A stretch of DNA of 64,000 bases from CAVVSD01 sp963837655. Lineage in GTDB: Bacteria > Actinomycetota > Thermoleophilia > Solirubrobacterales > Solirubrobacteraceae. This document shows, one piece after another, positions 23,686 to 32,910 of the stretch. The stretch is taken from assembly GCA_963837655.1 (NCBI GenBank), contig CAWIOK010000023.1, positions 186,001 to 250,000 on the forward strand, in the 5' to 3' direction. Each line of letters starts with the position of its first letter. The first letter of the stretch is position 1. The translations under genes were made by a program, and so were the position numbers. The notes beneath the pieces are model-generated. The model made no database searches. It was not told the DNA's origin and saw only the letters and a list, made by a program, of their open reading frames with translations.

Positions 23686-26600
23686 TCATTGCTTGTGCAA
23701 CAAAAGGTCCGGGAGCTCCCGCAGCGTCATCTCCTCCGGCCACGAGCACATCGCGCGCCGTCCCGGGCAGGTGGCGCACAGCTCGCGGTGCGGCGCCGCG
23801 CTGACGCGGTAGTCGCCCCCCAGCGGTCCCGCCGCCAGGTCCAGCAGGTCGCGCTCCAGCGTCGGCACGTCGTCGGCCGTGTACGTGCGGCGGACGGGTT
23901 CGGCGGGGCGATCGAGCAGCGCGTAGACGACCTCGACCCGCGGCGCGCCCGCGCGCAGCGCCGCGAGCGCGTAGAGACGCCGCTGGACCGCGTAGCCATC
24001 CTCCACGTACGCCTCCAGGTCGGCGTCGGGCTCCAGGCGGTCGGACTTGTAGTCGACGACCAGAGCCGCCCCGTCGGCCTCCTCGGCGAGGATGTCCACG
24101 AAGCCGTTCATGGTGACATCGTCCCGCCCACCCCCCAAGGGGAAGGCGAACCCGTACTCGCGCTGCACTCGCGGCGCCGCCGCCAGGCGCGCCCGCAGCT
24201 CGCCGCGCGCGACGACCTCGACGAGCGCGTCCAGGTCATCGGCCTCCTCCGGCGTGAGCTCGAGCTCGTGGCGCGCGGCGATCTCGTGCACTCGGGTCAG
24301 GCGCTCCGCCGGATCGCCGCCCTCCGCCCAGGGTCCGCCCGTCGCGAGGTCGAGCTCCTCGAGCAGCTCGTGGACGAGCGAGCCCCGTGTGAGCAGGTCG
24401 ATGCCACCCGCCGGCGTCGGCAGCTCCACGCCGGGCGGCGGGGCCGGCGCCCGCTCGCGCGGCAGCCCGAGGACGCGCTCGAGGTAGAAGCGGTAGCCGC
24501 ATTCCTTCCATGCGCGCAGGGCGCTGTAGGAGAGCGTCGGCGGCGGCCCAGGGGCGGCGGGGCCGAGCGCGCCCGGGTCGCCGAGCACGGGGCCGACGAG
24601 GATCGGGAGGTCCTCGTTCGCGCCCGCGGGGGCCGGGCGCCGCAGCGCGGCGCCGAGGGCCGCGGGAGTGCTCACCGTCGCGCGGACGCGCAGCTCCTCA
24701 CCTGCGGGCGTCGTCCACGCCACGTCGCGCACCGGCTGCTCCGGGACCCCGGCGTCGACGCCCGGTACGAGCGACGGCGCCAGCCATGCGATCGGCGGTG
24801 CGGTCTGCGCCGTCGCGTCGGGCCACTTCGCCACGCTGAGCGAGCCGCTGACGATGAGCCGATCCTGGGCCCGCGTCAGGGCGACGTAGGCGATGCGCGA
24901 CTCCTCGGCGGAGGCCGCCTCCATCGCACGCTCCCGCAGCGCCGGGTACGCGAGCGCCTGCTCGCTGGAGCCGTCCAGGCCGACAAGCCGCAGCCCGACC
25001 CGGCCGTCGGCGACGAGGAGGTCGTCGGTGTCCGCAGGGACCCGCCGCCCGAGGTCCGCGACGCAGACCACGCCGAACTCGAGCCCCTTGGCCGCGTGGA
25101 TCGTCATGAGGCGCACCGCGCGGACGTCACCCAGCTCGACGGGCGCGTCGGCCTCGCGCGCCTCGGCCTCCAGTTCGGCGTTGGCGAGGTCGACGAACGC
25201 CCGGACGTCGCGCCCGTGCTCGCGCTCGTGCTCGGCAGCGAGGCGCTGGAGCTTGTGGACGTTGGCCATGCGCCGCTCGCCGTTGGGCAGCGACAGCACG
25301 TGCAGGTCGTAGCCGGAGGCGGCGACGATGCGCTCGAGCAGCTCGTCGAGCCCCAGCCGTGGGGCGATGCGGCGCTCGGCGTCGTAGCGCACGGCGAACG
25401 CCCGCAGGCGCTCGCCGTCATCGGGCGTCAGCCGGGCGGACAACGCTGAGCCCTCCTGCGTGAGGAACGCCTCCGCGATCGCCTGCCACGCATGCTCCGG
25501 CCCGGCCTCGCCGACGAGGGCGAGCGCGTCGGTCGACGCACCGACCAGCGGCGAGGCCAGCACGCCGTGCAGCGCGATCTCGTCGCGCGGATTGGCCAGG
25601 ATCGCCAACCACCCGCACAGGTCACGGACGACCTGGCGCCCCCAGTAGCCTCGGCCGCCGACGGCGAGCGTCGGCAGGCCGACGTCCTGCAGCGCGCGCT
25701 CGAAGACCGGCAGCGAGCCGACGGCGCGCAGCAGCACGACGACGTCCTCGGGGGCCGCCGCGCCGGTCTCCACGAGCTCGGCGACGCGCTGGGCCAGCAG
25801 GCGCGCCTCCGCATGGCGCCAGCCCTGCGCGGGCGGCAGCCCGCCCAGGTCGACGTCGTCCCAGCCGTCCGTGTCGGTCAGCAGCAGCTCGACGACCGGG
25901 TCGGCCGCGGGCTCCACCGCGCGGCCGGGACGCAGGGCCATGAACCCGCCGGCGAACCGCGGGGCGAACGCCGCGTTCACCGCGGCCAGGATCTCCGGTC
26001 GCGACCGGAAGTTCGTCTGCAGCGTGGCGGTCGCCCCCCGCTCGGCGAGCGCGGCCCGCCGCCCGCGGAAGACCTCCACGTCGGCGTGCCGGAACCCGTA
26101 GATCGACTGCTGCTCGTCGCCGACGACGAACGCACCTTCAGGCGCCAGCAGGTCGACGAGCTCGAGCTGGAGGGGGTTCGTGTCCTGGAACTCGTCGACC
26201 ATGACGCGCGCGAAGCGCTCCGCGTAGGACGCACGCAGCGCTGTGTCGTCACGCAGGAGGTCGCGCGCATGCAGCTGGAGATCGTCGAAGTCGAGGCCCG
26301 CGCGGGCGGTCTTGGCGTCCGCGAAGGCCGTGGCGTAGGCGGCGAGCAGATCGCCCAGGAGCGTCGCGACGCCCGCGGCCTTCTCGTCGCGCTCGGTGGT
26401 CGCGAGCAGCTCGACGGCGTCGCGGTAGGCGGTGCACGCCGGACCGCACAGCGCCTGCATCTTGTAGGTCGGGAACGTCCGCCCAGCGAGCACGGCCTCC
26501 TGCGCGGTGGCGACGCGTGCGCCGGGCTTGGCAGCCGCGAGCTCGGCCTGGGCGCCGGGGATCGCGCGCTGGACCGCGGCACGCGCCTCGGCGACCGACG

Positions 26601-27150
26601 CGACGGGCGGCACCGGCGGCAGGACCGGGTGCGTCGCGCCTGCGCTGCGCAGCGCGTCGTGGACCTCGCCGATGGCCTCCTCCAGGCGGTCCACCCCGTA
26701 CGCCGCCGCGACGTCCACGGCCGGGTCGCCGCGCTCGTCGATCCAGGTCGCGTAGGCGCGGCGCCACGCTGCGGCCCGCAGCTCGCGGGCGATCGTGTCG
26801 TCGAGCACCACGAAGGCCGGGTCGAGGCCCGCGGCGACCGCGTGACCGCGCAGGACGCGGGTGCAGAAGCCATGGATCGTGCCGATCCAGGCGCTCTCGG
26901 TCTCGCGGGCCGCCTCGCGCTCGCCGAGCGCCAGGAAGCGGGAGCGCACCCGCGAGCGCAGCTCCCCCGCGGCCTTCTCGGTGAACGTGATGGCGAGGAT
27001 CTGGCTCGGGCGCAGCCCGTCGTCGAGCACACAACGGGCGAAGCGCTCCACCAGCACCGACGTCTTGCCGCTGCCCGCGCCCGCCGCGAGCAGGAGCGGC
27101 CCCTCGCGCCGCGCTACCGCCCCGGCCTGCTCACCCGTGAACGACCTCAT
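23686..27150 (-). CDS. addA: AddA-like helicase-nuclease subunit
   Basis: A 1154-residue UvrD-type helicase fused to a RecB-family nuclease. Walker A is AAGAGSGKTSVLVERF (around residues 22-37), and the DEAD-like box is VMVDEFQDTNPLQLELVD. LMTIHAAKGLEFGVV and AYVALTRAQDRLIV are late helicase motifs. The nuclease core has RGSLVHELLEEL, LVVDYKSDRLE and YAVQRRLYALAAL. Four cysteines bracket it (WKECGYRF, then CATCPGRRAMC), the pattern that binds a 4Fe-4S 'staple'. The ATG at 27150 overlaps addB by 4 bp. It processes double-strand breaks for RecA. Confidence 0.92.
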   Translation of the reverse strand: MRSFTGEQAGAVARREGPLLLAAGAGSGKTSVLVERFARCVLDDGLRPSQILAITFTEKAAGELRSRVRSRFLALGEREAARETESAWIGTIHGFCTRVLRGHAVAAGLDPAFVVLDDTIARELRAAAWRRAYATWIDERGDPAVDVAAAYGVDRLEEAIGEVHDALRSAGATHPVLPPVPPVASVAEARAAVQRAIPGAQAELAAAKPGARVATAQEAVLAGRTFPTYKMQALCGPACTAYRDAVELLATTERDEKAAGVATLLGDLLAAYATAFADAKTARAGLDFDDLQLHARDLLRDDTALRASYAERFARVMVDEFQDTNPLQLELVDLLAPEGAFVVGDEQQSIYGFRHADVEVFRGRRAALAERGATATLQTNFRSRPEILAAVNAAFAPRFAGGFMALRPGRAVEPAADPVVELLLTDTDGWDDVDLGGLPPAQGWRHAEARLLAQRVAELVETGAAAPEDVVVLLRAVGSLPVFERALQDVGLPTLAVGGRGYWGRQVVRDLCGWLAILANPRDEIALHGVLASPLVGASTDALALVGEAGPEHAWQAIAEAFLTQEGSALSARLTPDDGERLRAFAVRYDAERRIAPRLGLDELLERIVAASGYDLHVLSLPNGERRMANVHKLQRLAAEHEREHGRDVRAFVDLANAELEAEAREADAPVELGDVRAVRLMTIHAAKGLEFGVVCVADLGRRVPADTDDLLVADGRVGLRLVGLDGSSEQALAYPALRERAMEAASAEESRIAYVALTRAQDRLIVSGSLSVAKWPDATAQTAPPIAWLAPSLVPGVDAGVPEQPVRDVAWTTPAGEELRVRATVSTPAALGAALRRPAPAGANEDLPILVGPVLGDPGALGPAAPGPPPTLSYSALRAWKECGYRFYLERVLGLPRERAPAPPPGVELPTPAGGIDLLTRGSLVHELLEELDLATGGPWAEGGDPAERLTRVHEIAARHELELTPEEADDLDALVEVVARGELRARLAAAPRVQREYGFAFPLGGGRDDVTMNGFVDILAEEADGAALVVDYKSDRLEPDADLEAYVEDGYAVQRRLYALAALRAGAPRVEVVYALLDRPAEPVRRTYTADDVPTLERDLLDLAAGPLGGDYRVSAAPHRELCATCPGRRAMCSWPEEMTLRELPDLLLHKQ

Positions 27151-30074
27151 GACTCGCTGCGGCAGATCATCGGGTACGAGCAGCCGCCGCCGTACGCGCA
27201 CGTGCCCGGGCGCGGCTGCAGTCGCCCTGCGCGCAGCTCGGAGACGGCCTCGAGCACCTCCGCGACGACGCCTTCGATGAGCGCGTCCATCTCCTCGGCG
27301 TCGTGGCGATCACGCGACATGACGTCGAGGCCGGGATCGGCGTCCTCCAGCAGCGCGCCGCGAGGACGCAGGTCGCGCGAGCCGAGCGGCTGGTACAGCC
27401 CGCCCGCCGGCTCGAGATCGAGCAGCTCGCGGACGGCGATGAGGTACAGCGCGACCTGCCACTTGCGATCGGCGACCCAATGGGAGCCATCCGTCGTCGT
27501 GCGGCCCTTGTAGTCGTAGACGAGCGCCTGTCGGCCGCCGGGGGCGACGTCGATGCGGTCGATGCGCCCCGCCACGGCCACGTCGGCGGACAGGCGCAGC
27601 GGCCCCAGCGGGTCGCGGCGCCCACCGAAGGAGACCTCGAAGTGGGTCGGGACGTGCGAGCTGCCGGCGTTCGCGGCGTGCTCGACGTAGCGCAGGAGGT
27701 CGACCTCCAGGCGCCGGGCGAGCGCACGCACGCGGCGAGGGTCGGGGGACAGCCGGATGCGTCCTGCGAGTCCCTCCAGTGCCTCCTCGACGGCCTCGCG
27801 CGCCGCGGGAAGCCGGTCGGGGCTCAGCACCGTGCTCCCGTTCTCGCGGACCAGGCGCCGCAGCGCCCGCTCGAGCGCCGCGTGCGCAGCGGCGCCGCGG
27901 AGCAGGGTCTCGTCGTCGGGCTCCAGGGTCTGCAGTCGCAGCCTGCGGTCCACGAGCCACTTCACGGGACAGCCCGCCCAGGCCTCGATGTCGCTCACCG
28001 ACCAGGCGGTCCTCCCGCCCAGCGACGCGAGCACCTCGGGATGGCGCAGGGGCGCGGGTGGCGCCTCGCGGTAGCGCGGCCCGGCTGCCGCCTCGCCACG
28101 GCGGCGCTCTGCCTCCGACGGCGCATCGACCCAGCCGACCTGCCCGAGCCCGCGGCGGCTTCGGCGCTCCCACAGCTCGGGGCCGAAGAGCGACGCGATG
28201 TCGTCGACGAAGAGCGAGCGGACGGCGGGCTCGCCGTCGTCGCCCGCGTCGTGCCACGAGAGCACGAGGCGCTCCTGCGGCCGCGAGACGGTCGTGTAGA
28301 GCAGGAAGCGCTCCGCCTCGAGCGCCTCCTCGTGGCGGCGCAGCACGAGGCCGGAGGCAGCCGCCAGCTCCCGGCGCTCGGCGTCGCCGAGGAACGGCTC
28401 GGGCCGCGCCGGCTGCGGGAAGCGGTTCTCCTGCATGCCGCACAGGACGAGCGCGCGGACGCGCCGGGCGCGCAGCGACAGCGGCTCGCTCACCGTCACG
28501 GCGCCGACGCGGGGCTCGTCGCGCAGGCCGACGTCGAGCTCCTCCAGCAGGCGGGCGAGCTCCGCGGGCTCGGGGGCCAGGCCGGCGAGATCGGCGAGGT
28601 CGCCGAGCGCTCGCCTCCCCGTGGCGAGGACGCGCGCGTCGGCCGCCTCGGCCCCGTCGAGGATGGCGGCCTGCCGGGCGTACGGCGCGGCGAAGCGAGC
28701 GGCGAGCTCGGCCGACAGCGTCTCCATGAGCGCGCGCGAGCCGCGCTCGTGCGCGGCGGCGACGCGGTCGATCGCGTCCAGCGGCCAGCGCTCGCGCTCC
28801 CACAGCTCGCGGGCCGCGGCTGCCGTGCGTGCGCCCTCCTGTCGCGCGCGGGCCTCCAGACGGTCGGCGAGCGCCGGCTCGTGCAGCAGGCCCGGGGTGC
28901 GCAGCCAGGTCAGGAGGTCCTCGGCGCTTCCGTCCAGCAGCGCGCAGCGCAGCAGAGCGACGAGCCCCGCCCCGAGCGGTGTGTGCCCGAAGACCGCCCG
29001 GCGCTCGAGCGCGATCGGCACGCCGGCGGCGGCGAACACGCGGCGCAGCGACGGCGCGATCGCAGTGACGTCGCGGGCGACGATCGCGATCTCCTCCGGC
29101 GCGATGCCCTCCTCGCGGATGAGCCGCGCGACCTCGGCCGCGACGAGCTCGAGCTCCGCGCGCTCGCCACCGCCCTCCATGAGCGTGATCGCGGGGTGGG
29201 CGGGGTCGAGTTCCGGCGCGGTGGCGTCGAACAGCGCGCCGTCCTCCGGGGGCTCGAACAGGCGGCGCTCGAGGTGGTGGAGGGCGGGTGACCCGTAGTG
29301 GTCGGGGATGGCCGGGAGCTCGAGGACGCGATCGGCGAGCGGCCGCAGCGCCCCGACGGTCTCGGTGCGACCCGCGAACGCGTAGCGGCCCGCCTCGAAG
29401 GTCAGCGACACCGTGACCTCGGCGCCGGTCGCGGCGAGCACGGCGATCGCCTCGCGCTGGAGCGGCCTCAGGTCGTCGAAGCCGTAGACGAAGACGGGGC
29501 GCGCATCCCAGCGGCTCGGGTCTTCGCGCAGGCCGTCGATCGCGGCGGCGAGGCGCAGGTCGTCGTCCGTGCGGCCGGTCGCCTCCAGCGCGCGCCGGTA
29601 GCCGGAGTAGAGCGCCGCCAGCTCCTCCGCGTAGGCGGCGCGCGACGTGCCCGTCGCCCAGGACCGCAGCGCGCTCGTGAACCGCGCGGGGTCGACGCGG
29701 CCCTGCTCGAGCTCACTCGCGAGCCGCACGAGCGCCGCGGGGAAGCCGGCCGTCGCGGCGGAGCGCCGGAGGACGTCCAGCGGCGCGGCCGCGATGGCCG
29801 CCGCCGCGACGCGCTCGCGCTGGAGCCGCGAGAGCCCCCGTCCGCGGACGCCGCCGCGGCGCGCCATCTCCCCCGCCAGGTGCCGGAAGCGCATGATCGC
29901 CGTGCCGAACACGAGGCCGTCGTGGGCGAGCTCGCGGCGGTAGCGCAGGACGTCGGCGAAGGTCGGGACGACGAGCAGCGGCGCCCGGTCGGCGGCCGCG
30001 CGGTAGCCGTCGAGGACGACGCGGGCCTTCTCGGCGTTCGCGGGACCGGTGACGAGCGTCAGGGGCACGCCCAT
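27147..30074 (-). CDS. addB: AddB-like subunit of the recombination nuclease
   Basis: A 975-residue partner of AddA. The N-terminal Walker-A position is degenerate (VTGPANAEKARVV), so it is probably not a motor by itself, as in other AddB proteins. The C-terminal RecB-type nuclease is complete: RGAAAHAALERALRRL, ALVYDYKGRTTT and WQVALYLIAVREL. The Fe-S cysteines are Cys in AWAGCPVKWLVD and three in CAYGGGCSYPMIC. It is co-transcribed with addA (4-bp overlap) and lies 30 bp after the DHH-like gene. Shorter than Bacillus AddB but similar in layout. Confidence 0.88.
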   Translation of the reverse strand: MGVPLTLVTGPANAEKARVVLDGYRAAADRAPLLVVPTFADVLRYRRELAHDGLVFGTAIMRFRHLAGEMARRGGVRGRGLSRLQRERVAAAAIAAAPLDVLRRSAATAGFPAALVRLASELEQGRVDPARFTSALRSWATGTSRAAYAEELAALYSGYRRALEATGRTDDDLRLAAAIDGLREDPSRWDARPVFVYGFDDLRPLQREAIAVLAATGAEVTVSLTFEAGRYAFAGRTETVGALRPLADRVLELPAIPDHYGSPALHHLERRLFEPPEDGALFDATAPELDPAHPAITLMEGGGERAELELVAAEVARLIREEGIAPEEIAIVARDVTAIAPSLRRVFAAAGVPIALERRAVFGHTPLGAGLVALLRCALLDGSAEDLLTWLRTPGLLHEPALADRLEARARQEGARTAAAARELWERERWPLDAIDRVAAAHERGSRALMETLSAELAARFAAPYARQAAILDGAEAADARVLATGRRALGDLADLAGLAPEPAELARLLEELDVGLRDEPRVGAVTVSEPLSLRARRVRALVLCGMQENRFPQPARPEPFLGDAERRELAAASGLVLRRHEEALEAERFLLYTTVSRPQERLVLSWHDAGDDGEPAVRSLFVDDIASLFGPELWERRSRRGLGQVGWVDAPSEAERRRGEAAAGPRYREAPPAPLRHPEVLASLGGRTAWSVSDIEAWAGCPVKWLVDRRLRLQTLEPDDETLLRGAAAHAALERALRRLVRENGSTVLSPDRLPAAREAVEEALEGLAGRIRLSPDPRRVRALARRLEVDLLRYVEHAANAGSSHVPTHFEVSFGGRRDPLGPLRLSADVAVAGRIDRIDVAPGGRQALVYDYKGRTTTDGSHWVADRKWQVALYLIAVRELLDLEPAGGLYQPLGSRDLRPRGALLEDADPGLDVMSRDRHDAEEMDALIEGVVAEVLEAVSELRAGRLQPRPGTCAYGGGCSYPMICRSES

Positions 30075-30104
30075 CAGGGTCGCGCACGCGCCGGTCGGTT
30101 GGCT

Positions 30105-30914
30105 CTACACGTCGCGCAGGAGCGCGACGACCCGCTCGCGGGGCAGGCGGTCGGCGCCGCCGATCTCGGTGCCGTTGCGTATCGCCACGACCCGGTGGGC
30201 GGGCAGGCGCAGGGCCCAGGAGCGCGCGACGACGTCTTCGAGGACGCAGTCGCTCTCGAACCGCACGACCGCGATGTCGTCCAGCTGCACGGGCTCGATG
30301 CGGATGACCTGCTCGAGCGCCGCCTTCCACGTGCGACGCGCGGCGTCCAGCTCGGCGATGCGCGGATCGGCGAGCGCGGCCACGACCTCGTCGTGACGCG
30401 TCAGCACCTCCAGCGCGACGGAGACCGGACCGCCGGGGATCCGGCGGGGCGCGTCGACGAGCGCGGCGAGCTGGCGGACGTCGTGGGAGACGTGCTCGGC
30501 GCCGATCTCCTTCGCGATGCCGATCTCCGCCAGCCACAGCTGCGCCTCGCGGACGACGCGGCGCATGAGCACCGCGGACGGGACGACGGGGATCTCCCCG
30601 TACCCGGAGAGGAAGACCTGGTCGTCGCGCGGGGCGACCTCCGGCATCGCATGGTCGACCAGCAGCGCGGGCCGCTCCAGCGCACGGATGCCCCAGTCGA
30701 GGATCGCGAGCGGGCCGTCGGGCAGTGCGGTGGCGGGGTCGAACGGGTCGCCGTCGGGGAGCACGGCGGCGGGTGCGCGCTCGCCTCTCGCGTGCAGCGC
30801 GATCGCCCCCGCGGCCAGGCCGTCGGCCCCGGGATGGACCACGACCGCCGTCGCGTTGCGCAGCGCCATGCGTGCGCGAGCGAGATGGACCTCGGAGTCG
30901 ACGTCGGCCAACAC
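30105..30914 (-). CDS. Degenerate DHH-phosphoesterase-like protein
   Basis: About 269 residues from a GTG at 30914 (an ATG at 30869 is the alternative). The N-terminal half resembles a DHH phosphoesterase fold: ATAVVVHPGADGLAAGAIAL in place of the usual DxDG motif, and PALLVDHAMPE in the DHH region. Most metal ligands seem altered, so catalysis is doubtful. The C-terminal part (VVRFESDCVLEDVVARSWAL; IRNGTEIGGADR) is DHHA1-like. It is the first gene of an operon with addB and addA, so a nucleic-acid role is possible but not shown. Confidence 0.65.
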   Translation of the reverse strand: MLADVDSEVHLARARMALRNATAVVVHPGADGLAAGAIALHARGERAPAAVLPDGDPFDPATALPDGPLAILDWGIRALERPALLVDHAMPEVAPRDDQVFLSGYGEIPVVPSAVLMRRVVREAQLWLAEIGIAKEIGAEHVSHDVRQLAALVDAPRRIPGGPVSVALEVLTRHDEVVAALADPRIAELDAARRTWKAALEQVIRIEPVQLDDIAVVRFESDCVLEDVVARSWALRLPAHRVVAIRNGTEIGGADRLPRERVVALLRDV

Positions 30915-31025
30915 GCTGCGGGTTTTCCCACAACCGGGTGCCTGCACGCGCCGGATGACGGGGTGGGTCCGCGTCCACACCTTGGGTGGCTGGGCGCCGT
31001 CGGCGGGTAGGCCGAGGATGCTCCC

Positions 31026-31226
31026 ATGACCTCCACCAAGCCCAGCATCGCCCTCGCCGCCCTTGCAGTCGCCGTGGCCACAGCACCCGACTGGCGACAC
31101 GACGACTCGAGCCTGCACGGCCTCGCGATCGGCGCCCTGCTGGACGATGTCCGCGCGAAGGACTTCGTGACCTCGTTCGCCGAGATGGCCGACGCCGCCG
31201 TCGCCAGCTCGCACGCCTGGGTCTAG
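31026..31226 (+). CDS. Small unknown ORF
   Basis: A 66-codon frame. An Ala-rich hydrophobic N-terminus (IALAALAVAVATAP) is followed by a soluble part (LHGLAIGALLDDVRAKDFVT). It could be a short secreted or membrane-associated peptide. A GAGG sequence lies about 9 bases before the ATG. The stop overlaps that of the convergent regulator by 4 bp, a spacing often seen for real genes here. No family recognised. Confidence 0.45.
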   Translation: MTSTKPSIALAALAVAVATAPDWRHDDSSLHGLAIGALLDDVRAKDFVTSFAEMADAAVASSHAWV

Positions 31227-31882
31227 GCGGCTGCCGCCGCGGGCAGCGTGATCTCGTACACGCAGGCGTGGCCGCCGCTGACGATGTGCGACACACGTTC
31301 CACCCGGGCGCCCGGCAGCACCTCGCGCAGGAAGCTCAGCTCGGTCGTGCACGCGTGGCCGTGCCGGCGGGCCACGGCGAGGATCGCGCAGTTGTGCTCG
31401 GTGATCCGGAAGCCGCCGTCGTCGCGGCGGTCGAACTCGGCCAGGTAGCCCGCCTCGTCGAGGATCCGCGCGAGCTCCTCGACGCGGCCGGCGAAGTCGC
31501 GGCCCGCCAGACGCGCCTCGGCGTCGAGCACCCGCGCGGCACGTCGTCGCTCGAAGACGCGGCCCAGCAGCGCCGGGTCCTCGTCCTCGACGTACGCGAG
31601 CAGCTCGGAGCCCAGCTCCCCCTGCGCGCTCGGGAACAACGGCTGCGCGCTCGCGCCCAGGCTGTAGAGCCGGCGCGGGCGGCCGGGGCCGTCGGAGACC
31701 TCGCGATGGACGACGAGCTCGCGCTCCGCCAGCCCGCGAAGCTGCTGACGGACGGCGCTCGGCGTGATGTGCAGGCGCGAGGCGAGCTCCTCCGAGCTCG
31801 CCTCGCCCGCCCGGCGCAGCGCCAGCAGCAGCGCGCGACGGGCGGGACCGAGCTCAGCGAGCGGTGACCTGTTCGTGGTCAT
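31223..31882 (-). CDS. SufR-like Fe-S transcriptional regulator
   Basis: A 219-residue regulator. Residues ~10-75 form a winged helix-turn-helix (EELASRLHITPSAVRQQLRG, then GRPRRLYSL). The C-terminal part carries the cysteines expected for a redox-sensing cluster in SufR proteins: Cys in ITEHNCAILAVA, Cys in HGHACTTELSFL, and Cys in VSGGHACVYEI. SufR normally represses Fe-S assembly genes. Here it follows the superoxide dismutase gene by 33 bp on the same strand, so it may sense oxidative damage. Its targets cannot be read from the window. Confidence 0.8.
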   Translation of the reverse strand: MTTNRSPLAELGPARRALLLALRRAGEASSEELASRLHITPSAVRQQLRGLAERELVVHREVSDGPGRPRRLYSLGASAQPLFPSAQGELGSELLAYVEDEDPALLGRVFERRRAARVLDAEARLAGRDFAGRVEELARILDEAGYLAEFDRRDDGGFRITEHNCAILAVARRHGHACTTELSFLREVLPGARVERVSHIVSGGHACVYEITLPAAAAA

Positions 31883-31885
31883 GGG

Positions 31886-31904
31886 CCGAACGCTCCGCGT
31901 TCGG
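31886..31904 (-). terminator. Hairpin between sod and the SufR-like gene
   Basis: CCGAACGC (31886-31893) and GCGTTCGG (31897-31904) form a perfect 8-bp stem with loop TCC. In the minus-strand mRNA it falls 11 nt after the sod stop and ends 3 nt before the regulator's ATG. It could partly terminate sod transcripts or hinder translation of the regulator. Confidence 0.55.
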
Positions 31905-31915
31905 GAGCGGCCGCA

Positions 31916-32518
31916 TCACGCAGCGGCGAAGCGCTCCGCGACCTTGTCCCAGTCCACGACCTCCCACCAGGCGGCGAGGTAGGCGGGGCGCTTGTTCTGG
32001 TAGTTGAGGTAGTACGCGTGCTCCCAGACGTCGTTGCCGAGCAGCGGCGTCTTGCCGTCGGTGATCGGGTTGTCCTGGTTGGCGGAGCTCGTCACCGCGA
32101 GCGAGCCGCCGTCGACGACCAGCCACGCCCAGCCGGACCCGAACTGGGCCACGCCGGCTGCCTCGAACTGCTTCTTGAAGTCATCGAACGAGCCGAAGGC
32201 GGAGTCGATCGCGGCGGCGAGGTCGCCGCTCGGCGCGCCGCCCTTGCCGGGGCCCATCGACTCCCAGAAGAGGGTGTGGTTGAGGTGGCCGCCGCCGTGG
32301 TTGCGGACCACGCCGCGCTTGTCGTCGGGCACGCTGGAGAGGTTCTTGATGACCTCGTCGATCGGCTTGTCGGCCCACTCGGTGCCCTCGAGGGCGCCGT
32401 TCACCCGGTCGACGTAGGCCTGATGGTGCTTGTCGTGATGGAGCTCCATCGTGGCCTTGTCGATCGTCGGCTCGAGGGCGTCGTAGGCGTAAGGAAGATC
32501 GGGGACGGTGTACGCCAT
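31916..32518 (-). CDS. Superoxide dismutase, Fe/Mn family
   Basis: A 200-residue SOD converting superoxide to peroxide and oxygen. The four metal ligands are visible: His in MELHHDKHHQAYV, His in GGGHLNHTLFWES, and Asp and His in LGNDVWEHAYYLNYQNKRPA. GSGWAWLVVDGG is the usual core. Iron versus manganese cannot be decided. The ATG at 32518 has AAGGAG seven bases upstream. A palindromic element sits over its promoter region, and a SufR-like regulator follows. Confidence 0.96.
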   Translation of the reverse strand: MAYTVPDLPYAYDALEPTIDKATMELHHDKHHQAYVDRVNGALEGTEWADKPIDEVIKNLSSVPDDKRGVVRNHGGGHLNHTLFWESMGPGKGGAPSGDLAAAIDSAFGSFDDFKKQFEAAGVAQFGSGWAWLVVDGGSLAVTSSANQDNPITDGKTPLLGNDVWEHAYYLNYQNKRPAYLAAWWEVVDWDKVAERFAAA

Positions 32519-32538
32519 GTTGCTCCTTCGGACGGCAG

Positions 32539-32577
32539 GACAGGAATAAGGGAAGGCTTCCCTTTCCAAATCCTGTC
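32539..32577 (-). promoter_or_regulatory. Nested inverted repeats upstream of sod, candidate metalloregulator operator
   Basis: Inner arms AAGGGAAG (32548-32555) and CTTCCCTT (32557-32564) with a one-base centre are enclosed by GACAGGA (32539-32545) and TCCTGTC (32571-32577). On the sod strand TTGACA (complement of 32574-32579) overlaps the outer arm and may be a -35 box. The inner 17-19 bp resemble DtxR-family sites in spacing (AGG-N-AG-CCT-N-CCT). Repression by an iron or manganese regulator is plausible. Confidence 0.5.
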
Positions 32578-32701
32578 AAACGCTGCCGCCGGGCGCTCGT
32601 CTCAGTCGGCGGAGGGCCAGGAGCGTCTCGACCGACGGCATCCCGTGCGCGCGGGCCACGGTGCTGTCGGGCACGTACCCGCCGACACGACCGCTGAGCA
32701 T
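32576..32701 (-). CDS. Possible 41-codon ORF upstream of sod
   Basis: ATG at 32701 to TGA at 32576, reading MLSGRVGGYVPDSTVARAHG and then an Arg-rich helix. The TGA overlaps the TTGACA of the sod promoter region. No ribosome-binding site or homologue is evident, so this may be chance or the tail of a decayed gene. The remaining sequence to 32910 holds no other frame that I can support. Confidence 0.2.
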   Translation of the reverse strand: MLSGRVGGYVPDSTVARAHGMPSVETLLALRRLRRAPGGSV

Positions 32702-32910
32702 CGTCACCGGGGCGCGCCGACGGGCGCCGCGCTACATCCCGGGGTCTTGACGGTTCCGGTCCTGGCGACTGACCATCGATGGACCGAAAAGGGCGTTTGC
32801 AGGCATATTGCACGGCGTTCGCTAGCGCGTATCCGCACAAATGATGCTGTGCACGACACCGTGCTGGTTCGCGTGTCGATGATCAGCCCCCGAAGGCAGG
32901 AGGGCTCGCC

